Shown: positions 27,971-36,346 of the stretch, in pieces
How the letters are laid out: every line of letters begins with the position of its first letter
Numbering within the stretch: the stretch's first letter is position 1
Source: Streptomyces sp. NBC_01478
GTDB taxonomy: Bacteria > Actinomycetota > Actinomycetes > Streptomycetales > Streptomycetaceae
Assembly: GCF_036227225.1 (NCBI RefSeq)
Contig: NZ_CP109444.1
Coordinates: forward strand, 10,273,501-10,337,500
Length of the DNA stretch: 64,000 nt
Direction of reading: 5' to 3'
Notes under the pieces: model-generated
The model's database searches: none
What the model was told of the DNA's origin: nothing
The model's input: only the letters and a program-made list of their open reading frames with translations
Made by a program: the position numbers and the translations under genes

Positions 27971-28789
27971 TCAGGGGAGCGGGACGCCGACCTGGCGCAT
28001 CAGACCCGCGGTGTCGGCCTGCACCCAGCGCTCGACGACCTTGCCGTCCTCCAGCCGGTAGACCTCCAGGCTGGTCCAGGAGACCTCCTTGCCGGTCGGC
28101 TCCTGGCCGAAGAACGGGGCGATGTGCTTGCCGTGGAAGGTGATGTGCATGATCACCTTGTCGGGGGCGGCCGGGTACAGCGCGTCGAGGTCCACGCGGA
28201 AGTCGAGCCCGTCGTACGCGCCCTGGATGATCCCCTTCAGTTCCTCCAGGCTCTCGCAGCTCCACGCCGGGTTGTTGTCGTGGAACGTCGGCCCGAACAG
28301 GTCGTCGAGGTCGTCGAGCCGGCGGTGGTTGACGGCGTCGCTGACCTGCTGGACGACGGCCAGGTTCGAGGCGTCCGAGGAGATCTGCCCGCGCAGTCCG
28401 AGCATGTCGTCCTGCGCCCAGCGCTCCACGAACAGGCCGTCCTGGACCCGCCAGATCTCGGTGGTGGACCACTCCACCTTGCGGCCGGTGGCCGGGAAGC
28501 CGAGCAGTTCGCCGAGGTGGGTGCCGGTCAGCTTGACCCGGGTCAGCACCCGGTCCTCGCCGAGCGCGGACAGCTCTTCCAACTCGCCCTTCAGTTCAAG
28601 GGTGTTGTAAGCCCCGCGCAGCGCCTCCAGATAGGAGTCGATGCCCGTGATGTCGAAGCCGGGGTGGTGGTCGGTGAAGCCGGCGGCGATGACCCGGGGG
28701 ATCTCCGCCAGATCGCCGGCGTTGAACGCGTCGAGGAAACGCCGGTACAGCTTCAGGTTCTCCTGCTGGGACTGGTCGAGGTCGGACAT
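27971..28789 (-). CDS. Tandem SnoaL-like (ester cyclase) protein
   Basis: A 272-residue protein made of two SnoaL-like domains of about 130 residues each. The first reads LYRRFLDAFNAGDLAEIPRV and closes with WRVQDGLFVERW; the second reads VSDAVNHRRLDDLDDLFGPTF and closes with YRLEDGKVVERW. The internal repeat implies a covalent dimer of the usual homodimer. The predicted activity is ester-cyclase, aldol-type or hydrolytic, and the substrate is unknown. Only 10 bp separates it from the GMC oxidoreductase gene. Confidence 0.88.
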   Translation of the reverse strand: MSDLDQSQQENLKLYRRFLDAFNAGDLAEIPRVIAAGFTDHHPGFDITGIDSYLEALRGAYNTLELKGELEELSALGEDRVLTRVKLTGTHLGELLGFPATGRKVEWSTTEIWRVQDGLFVERWAQDDMLGLRGQISSDASNLAVVQQVSDAVNHRRLDDLDDLFGPTFHDNNPAWSCESLEELKGIIQGAYDGLDFRVDLDALYPAAPDKVIMHITFHGKHIAPFFGQEPTGKEVSWTSLEVYRLEDGKVVERWVQADTAGLMRQVGVPLP

Positions 28790-28799
28790 GCTGCATCCC

Positions 28800-30416
28800 C
28801 TAGCTCAAGTGGACGTCGGACAGGGACGGTTGGGAGAGAGCGGCGGCGGCCTCGCGGACGAACGCCGCGGCACGCTCGCCGATCATCACGGCCGGCGCGT
28901 GCGTGTTGCCCGCGGTGATCGACGGCATCACCGACGCGTCCGCGACCCGTAGCCCCGCGATGCCGTGCACGCGCAGCTCGGGGTCCGTGACGGCGTCCGT
29001 GCCCGTGCCCATCCGGCAGGTGCCGGCCGGGTGCCACAGGGTCGTCGCGTTCGCGGCGACGTACCCGCGCAGCTCCTCGGGCCCGGTGATGTCCTTGCCG
29101 GGGCCGAGCTCGTCGCCGCGGAACGGGTCGAAGGCACGGGTGGCGGCCAGCTCGCGCGCCAACTCCACGCCGTGCACCAGGACATCGAGGTCGGCCGTGG
29201 AGGTGAGGTAGCCGGCGCTGACGACGGCGTTGGACTCCGGGCTGCTGTCGCGCAGCCGTACCCGGCCCCGGCTCTGCGGCCGCAGCGCGATCGGCGCGAA
29301 GGTGAATCCGGGCCCCTCCCACTGGTCGGCGGGGGCGTCGGCCGGCAGGAACTTGATGGGACCGAAGGTGAACTGGAGGTCGGGGGAGTCCTCCGGACCG
29401 GCCTCGCGGGTGTGGGTGAACAGCCCCGCCTCGGACAGCAGCGCCCCGTCCGGGTGCTCCTGCAACGACTGGTAGCAGATCGGTACGAACAGGTGGTCCT
29501 GGAGTCCGGCGCCGACGCCCGGCAGGTCCTGGACGCAGCGGATGCCGTGCTCCCGCAGATGCGCGGCCGGGCCGATCCCGGACAGCATGAGCAGCTTCGG
29601 CGTCTCGAACGCCCCGGCGGACACGATGACTTCACCCTCGGCGCGCAGTTGGCGCCGGGTGCCGTCCTGGACGTACTCGACGCCCGTGACCTGTGTCCCG
29701 GCGAGCAGCAGCCGGGTGACCAGGGTGCCCGTCAGCACGGTCAGGTTGGAACGTTCCAGGGACGGGCGCAGATAGGCGTCGGCGGTGCTGCACCGGTGGC
29801 CCGCGTCGTCGCGGAACGTCTGGTACAGGAAGCCGAAGCCCTCCTGCCGGGCCCCGTTGTAGTCGCCGTCGGTGTCCGTGGCGTAGCCGAGTTCACCGGC
29901 TCCTGCCACGAACGCCCGCGCGATCGGCGCGGGCCGGTCGAGCTGCCGGACCCGGACGGGACCGCCCGCGCCGCGGAAGGCGTCGGCGCCGCCCGAGTAG
30001 TCCTCGGCCTGCCGGAAGAACGGCAGGACGTCGTCGTACGACCATCCGGTGGCGCCCTCGGCGACCCAGCGGGTGTAGTCGTGGCGGCTGCCGCGCACCC
30101 ACATCAGGGCGTTGACGGAACTGCACCCGCCGACGACCTTGCCACGGGCCACGGGGACACGGCGGCCCTCCATGCCCGCCTCGGACTCGGTGACGTAGCC
30201 CCAGTCGATCTCGCTCCGCCACTCGGCGGTGAGCAGCGAGAGGACCGAGGCGGCGTCGGCCCGGTGGATCTCGGGGCGCTCGTCCCAGCCGCCCGCCTCC
30301 AGCAGGACCACGCTCACGGACGGGTCCTCGCTCAGCCGGGACGCGACCGCACAGCCGGCCGAGCCGGCGCCGACGACGATGTAATCGGCCCCGAGGGGCA
30401 CCGACTTCGACGGCAT
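28800..30416 (-). CDS. GMC family FAD oxidoreductase
   Basis: A 538-residue flavoenzyme of the glucose-methanol-choline group. The nucleotide-binding motif is IVVGAGSAGCAVASRL. The GMC signatures are RGKVVGGCSSVNALMWVRG and AGAFETPKLLMLSGIGP. The catalytic pair is His462 (WHPAGTCRMG) and His506 (GNTHAPAV), so His-His as in glucose oxidase rather than His-Asn as in choline oxidase. It should oxidise an alcohol to an aldehyde or ketone. GGAGG lies 5 nt before the ATG. Confidence 0.94.
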   Translation of the reverse strand: MPSKSVPLGADYIVVGAGSAGCAVASRLSEDPSVSVVLLEAGGWDERPEIHRADAASVLSLLTAEWRSEIDWGYVTESEAGMEGRRVPVARGKVVGGCSSVNALMWVRGSRHDYTRWVAEGATGWSYDDVLPFFRQAEDYSGGADAFRGAGGPVRVRQLDRPAPIARAFVAGAGELGYATDTDGDYNGARQEGFGFLYQTFRDDAGHRCSTADAYLRPSLERSNLTVLTGTLVTRLLLAGTQVTGVEYVQDGTRRQLRAEGEVIVSAGAFETPKLLMLSGIGPAAHLREHGIRCVQDLPGVGAGLQDHLFVPICYQSLQEHPDGALLSEAGLFTHTREAGPEDSPDLQFTFGPIKFLPADAPADQWEGPGFTFAPIALRPQSRGRVRLRDSSPESNAVVSAGYLTSTADLDVLVHGVELARELAATRAFDPFRGDELGPGKDITGPEELRGYVAANATTLWHPAGTCRMGTGTDAVTDPELRVHGIAGLRVADASVMPSITAGNTHAPAVMIGERAAAFVREAAAALSQPSLSDVHLS

Positions 30417-30442
30417 GTCAGCCTCCAAAAGGTGACGGGGAA

Positions 30443-30856
30443 TCAGATGGCGGCCGGCTCGCCGACCCGGTAGTCGACGATCAGCGGACGGGCACCCGGT
30501 GTGGACCGTTCCAACTGCCACTTCTGGTTGATCCGGAAGGACGACACGGTGCCGTCGGCGGTCGACTTGGCGGTCCACACCACCGTGACGTCGAGGTCGA
30601 TGCGGGTGCCGTCCTCCTGCTGGGTGACGTTCTCCACGGTGTGGCTCTGGTCGGTGTAGGCCTCGCCGACGGCCGTGTACCAGTCGAGGAAGTCCGCGTG
30701 GCTGTACAGGGTCCGCTCCGGGAAGGCCATCACCAGGCCCTCGTCGGCGACGAAGGGCAGCAGCTCCTCGACCGGCGCGTGCTCGCTCAGCAGGTCGTAC
30801 CAGCGCTGCACGAACTCGGCGATCTCCCGGTCGGAGCCGGTCTGTTCGCTCGGCAT
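30443..30856 (-). CDS. NTF2-like protein
   Basis: A 137-residue NTF2-fold protein (FVQRWYDLLSEHAPVEELLP and SSFRINQKWQLERS). It is the first gene of the minus-strand operon that ends with the SDR at 26253 and is divergent from the DJ-1 gene. No catalytic residue can be assigned. Confidence 0.83.
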   Translation of the reverse strand: MPSEQTGSDREIAEFVQRWYDLLSEHAPVEELLPFVADEGLVMAFPERTLYSHADFLDWYTAVGEAYTDQSHTVENVTQQEDGTRIDLDVTVVWTAKSTADGTVSSFRINQKWQLERSTPGARPLIVDYRVGEPAAI

Positions 30857-31174
30857 GAATGTCTCCGCTCATCGGGGTTCCGCTCCCGGGGTCCGGAAGC
30901 GACACACGACCGATGACCCCACAACCGCGCCCGCCCCGACCGCTCGTGCGCGAGGACGGGCCGCACTGTGCGAAGTCGCCACCCGAGCTGCGGCAACTCC
31001 CGCCGGAAGCCACTGAGTTCACCGATCGAAGATCGATGGCCAGGACATGCCGTAGTGCGTTCGGCCACTTGGGGATGTGCCGCGACCCGGGCCCCGCCGA
31101 CGACCGGCGCGAACTCCGCCGACGTACACAGGAATCCGCCAGTCGGCACCGTCCCGCCGAACGGGAGGAACCCC
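30857..31174. other. Divergent intergenic region of the oxidative cluster
   Basis: These 318 bp separate the two divergent operons. I see no convincing gene. Both promoters must lie here, but no clear -35/-10 pair stands out. No regulator gene is encoded in the cluster. Confidence 0.5.
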
Positions 31175-32014
31175 ATGAGCAAGCGCATTCTGGTCGTCCT
31201 GTCCGAATACGGTTACTGGGGCGAGGAGTTGATCGGCCCCCTGGAGACCTTCGACCAGGCCGGCTACCACATCACCTTCGCCACCGCCACCGGCAAGCGC
31301 CCGCACGCGCTGCCGCCGAGCCTGGACCCCGAGTACGTCGACCCGCCGCTCGGCCGCTCCGTCACCACCCCCGAGACGGCCGCCAAGGTGCGGAAGGTCG
31401 AGGCCTCCGACCGGCTCGACAACCCGCTCGACCTGTCGTCCTGGCTGCCCGACCGGCCCTACCGGTCCAAGCCGTACTTCCTGCGCGACTGGGAGGCCTA
31501 CAACTCCCGCCTGGAGCAGGTGCGTTCACAGATCGCCGACCGCTACGACGCGCTGCTGATCGTCGGCGGCAGCGGACCGATCGTCGACCTCGCCAACAAC
31601 TGGCGCGTCCACGACCTGATCCTCGCCTTCCACGCCCTGGACCGGCCGATCGCCGCCGAGTGCTACGGCGTCGCCTGCCTCGCCTTCGCCCGCGACCAGG
31701 AGACCCGCGTCTCCCTCATCCGCGGCAAGCACGTCACCGGCCACTGCATCGAGTACGACTACAAGGACGGCACCGGCTTCCTCGGCACCGACTTCGTGAT
31801 GGGTCCCCCGCCGTACCCGCTGGAGTACATCCTGCGCGACGCCACCGCACCCGGCGGCGCCTACCACGGGAACTTCGGCAAGACGACCTCCGTCATCGTC
31901 GACTACCCGTTCATCACGGGCCGTTCGACGCCCGACTCCTACCTGACCGGACAGAAGACCGTCGAGGTCCTCGAAGAGGGCCTGCGGCAGTGGGGGTTCA
32001 CGGCGACCGCCTGA
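31175..32014 (+). CDS. DJ-1/PfpI family protein (279 aa)
   Basis: A class I glutamine-amidotransferase-like fold of the DJ-1/PfpI type, longer than the usual 190-230 residues. The nucleophile-elbow Cys163 lies in AAECYGVACLAFA, with the acidic residue just before it. The family includes glyoxalase III, chaperone/deglycase-like proteins and isocyanide hydratases. GGGAGGAA precedes the ATG. It is the first gene of a three-gene operon with a ThDP enzyme and a second DJ-1 protein. Confidence 0.88.
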   Translation: MSKRILVVLSEYGYWGEELIGPLETFDQAGYHITFATATGKRPHALPPSLDPEYVDPPLGRSVTTPETAAKVRKVEASDRLDNPLDLSSWLPDRPYRSKPYFLRDWEAYNSRLEQVRSQIADRYDALLIVGGSGPIVDLANNWRVHDLILAFHALDRPIAAECYGVACLAFARDQETRVSLIRGKHVTGHCIEYDYKDGTGFLGTDFVMGPPPYPLEYILRDATAPGGAYHGNFGKTTSVIVDYPFITGRSTPDSYLTGQKTVEVLEEGLRQWGFTATA

Positions 32015-32054
32015 GGCCGCCCGACGCCCTTTGCTCCGACGAGAGGTGAGCACG

Positions 32055-33731
32055 ATGGACAGCAGGCCCGCGCGGATCGCGCTGCTCGAACAACTGCAGG
32101 CCGAAGGGGTCCGGTTCATGTTCGGCAACCCCGGCACGGTCGAGCAGGGGTTCCTCGACGAACTGCGCTCCTTCCCCTCGATCCAGTACATCCTGGCCCT
32201 CCAGGAGTGCACGGCCGTCGGCATGGCGGACGGCTACGCACGCGCCACCCGCACCCCGGCGGTCCTGCAACTCCACTCCGGAGTCGGGCTCGGCAACGGC
32301 ATCGGCATGCTCTACCAGGCGATGCGCGGCCACGCCCCGATCGTCACCCTGGTCGGCGAGTCCGGACTGCGCTACGACAGCATGGACGCGCAGATGGCCG
32401 CCGACCTGGTCGGCATGGCCAAACCGGTGACCAAGTGGGCCACCCGCGTGGTCGATCCCGACTCCACGCTGCGCGTCCTGCGCCGCGCCTTCAAGGTCGC
32501 CGCGACCCCGCCGTACGGCCCGGTGCTGGTCGTGCTGCCCGCCGACGTCATGGACCGCGACACCGCCGAACCGGTGCTGCCCGTGTCCTACCCGGAGACC
32601 CGCAGCCTGCCGACCCCGGACACCGTGGCGAAGGCCGCGGCCCTGCTCGCCGACGCCCGCAAGCCGATCGTCATCGCCGGTGACGGTGTCCACTTCGCGG
32701 GCGCCCAGGCCGAGTTGGGGAAGCTGGCCGAGGTGTGGGGCGCCGACGTGTACGGCGCGGACTGGGCCGAGGTCAACCTCTCCGTCGAACACCCCGCCTA
32801 CGCGGGCCAGTTGGGCCACATGTTCGGCGAGCAGAGCCGGAAGATCACCGGCTCGGCCGACGGTGTCCTCGTCGTGGGCACCTACGCGCTGCCCGAGGTG
32901 TACCCGGCCCTCGACGGTGTCTTCGGGGCGGGCGTCCCGGTCGTGCACATCGACCTGGACTCCGGCGCGATCGCCAAGAACCACCCCGTCGACCTCGGCA
33001 TCGTCGCCGACCCGAAGGCCACCCTGGGTCTCCTCGCCGAGGCACTGGGCCGGGAGATGGGCCTGGGCCGGCGGACCGCGGCGGTCGAGCGGCTGCGCCG
33101 GCACGCCGCGCAGCGCGCGGCCGCCCTCGCCAAGGCCGACGAGCGGGCCGAGGCCGCGGCCGAGGCCCTGGAACTGCCCACCATCGCCCTCGCCAAGGAG
33201 TTCGCCCGCCGGCTGCCGGCGGACGCGATCCTCTTCGACGAGGCGCTGACCGCGTCCCCGGAGATCTTCCGCCGGCTCGCGCCGACCGTGCCGGGCCAGT
33301 GGATGGAGACCCGCGGCGGCTCCCTGGGCGTCGGCATCCCCGGCGCGCTGGGCGCCCAACTCGCCCACCCCGACCGCACGGTGGTCGGCTTCACCGGCGA
33401 CGGCGGCAGCATGTACACCTTCCAGGCCCTGTGGACGGCGGCCCGCTACGGCCTCCCCACCAAGTTCGTCATCTGCAACAACGGCCGCTACAAGCTCCTC
33501 GAGTACAACATCGAGGAGTACTGGCGGGAGCAGCACATCCCCGCCCACGAACAGCCCGAGATCTTCGACCTGAGCAGCCCGGCCGTCGACTTCGTCTCCC
33601 TCGCCGGCTCGCTCGGCGTGGCCGCCCTCCGGGTCGAGAAGCCCGGGCAGGCGGAGGAGGCGGTCGCCCAGGCGCTCGCGCACCGCGGGCCGTTCCTCAT
33701 CGACCTGGTCACCGCGAAGGGGAAGGGGTAG
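32055..33731 (+). CDS. Thiamine diphosphate-dependent enzyme (benzoylformate decarboxylase/acetolactate synthase-like)
   Basis: A 558-residue three-domain ThDP enzyme. The catalytic Glu51 is in ALQECTAVGMADGYA. The ThDP-binding motif starts with GDGG at 448-451 and ends at Asn475-Asn476 (CNNGRYKLL). The segment LHSGVGLGNGIGMLYQA resembles benzoylformate decarboxylase, where a His in this place is catalytic. A decarboxylase or carboligase acting on a 2-oxo acid is likely. It lies between two DJ-1/PfpI genes with 40 and 5 bp gaps. Confidence 0.9.
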   Translation: MDSRPARIALLEQLQAEGVRFMFGNPGTVEQGFLDELRSFPSIQYILALQECTAVGMADGYARATRTPAVLQLHSGVGLGNGIGMLYQAMRGHAPIVTLVGESGLRYDSMDAQMAADLVGMAKPVTKWATRVVDPDSTLRVLRRAFKVAATPPYGPVLVVLPADVMDRDTAEPVLPVSYPETRSLPTPDTVAKAAALLADARKPIVIAGDGVHFAGAQAELGKLAEVWGADVYGADWAEVNLSVEHPAYAGQLGHMFGEQSRKITGSADGVLVVGTYALPEVYPALDGVFGAGVPVVHIDLDSGAIAKNHPVDLGIVADPKATLGLLAEALGREMGLGRRTAAVERLRRHAAQRAAALAKADERAEAAAEALELPTIALAKEFARRLPADAILFDEALTASPEIFRRLAPTVPGQWMETRGGSLGVGIPGALGAQLAHPDRTVVGFTGDGGSMYTFQALWTAARYGLPTKFVICNNGRYKLLEYNIEEYWREQHIPAHEQPEIFDLSSPAVDFVSLAGSLGVAALRVEKPGQAEEAVAQALAHRGPFLIDLVTAKGKG

Positions 33732-33736
33732 CCGCC

Positions 33737-34330
33737 GTGCGACTGTCCGGTCACAAGATCGCCGTCCTGATGGAGAGCGACTTCTACGAGCCCGAGATCC
33801 TCTACTACCGCTACCGCTTCCCCGAGGAGGGAGCCGAGGTCCACTTCCTGTCCCGGCTGTGGGGCAACGAGAAGATGACCTTCCAGGGCCATGAGCACCG
33901 CATGCCCTTCGAGGTCACCGAGTCCTTCGAGGACCTCGACGAGTTCGCGCTGAAGGAGTACTCCGCGGTCATCGTCCCCTCCGGGATGGTCGCCGACCGG
34001 CTGCGGTTCACCGAGGACCCCAAACTGCTGCCGCCCGCCAGCCAGTTCCTGCGCCGAGCGTTCGCCGACCCGGCGATCCTCAAGGGCATCATCTGCCACG
34101 GCATGTGGCTGGCCGCGCCCGTGCAGGGTCTGATGCAGGGCAGGCGCGCGGTGGTGCACAACAACCTGCTGGGCGATCTGCGGAACATGGGCGGCGAGTA
34201 CGTCGACCAGGACGTCGTCATCCACGACGACCTGGTCACCGGCCGCACGGGCAACCACTGCCACCTCTTCGCACGGACCATCATCGACCTGCTCGCAGCC
34301 CGGACGCCGGCCCCGACCGGGCTCCGCTGA
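33737..34330 (+). CDS. DJ-1/PfpI family protein (197 aa)
   Basis: A second DJ-1/PfpI protein of normal length, with nucleophile Cys120 in GIICHGMWLAAP and the PfpI-like opening KIAVLMESDFYEPEILYYRYRF. The GTG start at 33737 follows the ThDP gene by 5 bp. The two DJ-1 paralogues are not close copies of each other. A 7-bp stem (34297-34303 with 34317-34323) overlaps the end of the gene and might slow transcription before glgE. Confidence 0.88.
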   Translation: MRLSGHKIAVLMESDFYEPEILYYRYRFPEEGAEVHFLSRLWGNEKMTFQGHEHRMPFEVTESFEDLDEFALKEYSAVIVPSGMVADRLRFTEDPKLLPPASQFLRRAFADPAILKGIICHGMWLAAPVQGLMQGRRAVVHNNLLGDLRNMGGEYVDQDVVIHDDLVTGRTGNHCHLFARTIIDLLAARTPAPTGLR

Positions 34331-34357
34331 CGGGATCCGAGCGGGGAGGAGCCGACC

Positions 34358-36346
34358 ATGACACCGGTGACCGGGCGCATCCCCGTCCTCGACGTCCGAC
34401 CACGCGTGCGGGACGGGGAGTTGCCCGCCAAGGCCGTGACCGGCGAACACCTCGACATCACGGCCACCGTCTTCCGCGAGGGCCATGGTGCCGTCGCCGC
34501 GGACGTCGTCCTGCACGATCCCGCGGGGCACCCCGCCCACCGGGTCCCGATGACCCTCGTCGACGAGGACGCCGACCGCTGGCAGGCGACCGTGGTGCCC
34601 GACACGGAGGGGCTGTGGACCTTCCGTGTCGAGGCCTGGGCCGACCCGCTGGAGAGCTGGCGGCACGACGCCACACTGAAGATCCAGGCCGACGTCGACA
34701 CCGAACTCACCCTGACCGAGGGCGCGTTGCTGTACGAACGAGCGGCACTCGGCATCACCGAATCGGACCGCCGGGAGGCGGTCTCCGCGGCCGTCGCCGC
34801 GCTCCGCGACACCCTGGGCCCCCCTCCGGCCCGGCTGTCCGCCGTCACCACCCCCCGGGTGACGGCCGCCCTGGGGCGCTACGCGCTGCGTGACCTCGTC
34901 ACCGCCTCCCGGCCTCTGCCGCTGCGTGTCGAACGGCGGCGCGCCCTCGTCGGCTCCTGGTACGAGCTGTTCCCACGTTCCGAGGGAGCGGTGGTCCGGG
35001 CGGGCAGCCGCCCGGCCGGCGGCACGCTGCGGAGTGCCGCCGAGCGGCTGCCCGCCGTCGCCGCGATGGGCTTCGACGTCGTCTACCTCCCGCCCGTGCA
35101 CCCCATCGGCACCACCCACCGCAAGGGCGCGAACAACACGCTCCACGCCGGCCCCGACGACGTCGGTTCGCCCTGGGCCATCGGCTCCCGGCACGGCGGC
35201 CACGACGCCGTCCACCCCGAGCTCGGCACCGAGGACGACTTCCGCCACTTCGCCGCCACGGCAAGGGAGTTGGGCCTCGAAGTCGCCCTGGACCTCGCCC
35301 TCCAGTGCTCCCCGGACCATCCCTGGCTCACCGAGCACCCCGAGTGGTTCCACCACCGCGCCGACGGCTCCATCGCCTACGCCGAGAACCCGCCGAAGAC
35401 GTACGAGGACATCCATCAACTCGACTTCGACGGCGACCCCGAGGGCCTGTACGCCGAGGCGCTGCGGATCGTCCGGCACTGGATGGACCTGGGGGTGCGG
35501 ATCTTCCGCGTCGACAACCCGCACACCAAACCCGTGCAGTTCTGGGAGTGGCTGATCGCGGAGGTCGACGCCACCGCCCCCGATGTGCTGTTCCTGGCCG
35601 AGGCGTTCACCCGGCGGGCGATGGTGCACGCGCTCGCGCAGGCCGGCTTCCAGCAGTCGTACACCTACTTCACCTGGAAGAACACCAAGGAGGAGCTGAC
35701 CGAGTACCTGCCCGAACTCGCCCAGGACAGCGCGGACTTCATGCGGCCCAACCTGTTCGTGAACACCCCCGACATCCTGCACGCCTACCTCCAGCACGGC
35801 GGCAGACCCGCCTTCGAGGTCCGGGCCGTGCTTGCCGCGACCGCCGCCCCGAGCTGGGGCGTCTACGCCGGCTACGAACTCTGCGAGAACACCCCGCTGA
35901 CGGAGGGCACCGAGGACTACCTCGCCTCGGAGAAGTACCAACTGAGGCCCCGGGACTGGGCACGTGCGGCGGCCGAGGGCCGCACCATCGCCCCGCTGAT
36001 CACCCTGCTCAACCGGCTCCGCCGACTGCACCCCGCCCTCCAGGAGTTGCGCAACCTGCGCCTCCAGAGCACCGACTCCGACCAGATCCTCGCCTACACC
36101 AAGAGCGTCGAACTGCCGGACGGTGGCAGGGACTTGGTGCTGGTGATCGTCAACCTCGACCCGCACCACGCCCACGAGGCCACCGTCACCTGCGACCCGG
36201 CCGCCCTCGGCCTGCCCGCCGACGGCACGCTCAAGCTGCGCGACGAACTCACCGGCGAGACCTACGCCTGGGGCGAGTCCACCTACGTACGCCTCGATCC
36301 GGCCCACCAGGTCGCGCACGTGCTCACACCCGCGGAGGGATCATGA
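34358..36346 (+). CDS. glgE: Alpha-1,4-glucan:maltose-1-phosphate maltosyltransferase
   Basis: GlgE adds maltose from maltose 1-phosphate to alpha-glucan chains. The protein has 662 residues, the normal length. The GH13 nucleophile is Asp386 (FRVDNPHTKP) and the acid/base is Glu415 (FLAEAFTR); the spacing equals that of Asp394/Glu423 in the S. coelicolor enzyme. Also present are the N-terminal beta domain and the block NNTLHAGPDDVGSPWAIG. GGAGGAG lies 7 nt before the ATG. Its stop overlaps the maltokinase start. TreS and GlgB, usual partners, are not adjacent. Confidence 0.97.
   Translation: MTPVTGRIPVLDVRPRVRDGELPAKAVTGEHLDITATVFREGHGAVAADVVLHDPAGHPAHRVPMTLVDEDADRWQATVVPDTEGLWTFRVEAWADPLESWRHDATLKIQADVDTELTLTEGALLYERAALGITESDRREAVSAAVAALRDTLGPPPARLSAVTTPRVTAALGRYALRDLVTASRPLPLRVERRRALVGSWYELFPRSEGAVVRAGSRPAGGTLRSAAERLPAVAAMGFDVVYLPPVHPIGTTHRKGANNTLHAGPDDVGSPWAIGSRHGGHDAVHPELGTEDDFRHFAATARELGLEVALDLALQCSPDHPWLTEHPEWFHHRADGSIAYAENPPKTYEDIHQLDFDGDPEGLYAEALRIVRHWMDLGVRIFRVDNPHTKPVQFWEWLIAEVDATAPDVLFLAEAFTRRAMVHALAQAGFQQSYTYFTWKNTKEELTEYLPELAQDSADFMRPNLFVNTPDILHAYLQHGGRPAFEVRAVLAATAAPSWGVYAGYELCENTPLTEGTEDYLASEKYQLRPRDWARAAAEGRTIAPLITLLNRLRRLHPALQELRNLRLQSTDSDQILAYTKSVELPDGGRDLVLVIVNLDPHHAHEATVTCDPAALGLPADGTLKLRDELTGETYAWGESTYVRLDPAHQVAHVLTPAEGS

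Noticed and set aside
33488..36319. A 943-codon minus-strand frame opposite the ThDP, DJ-1 and glgE genes.
   Set aside because: It spans several well-supported genes on the other strand and has no recognisable domain.
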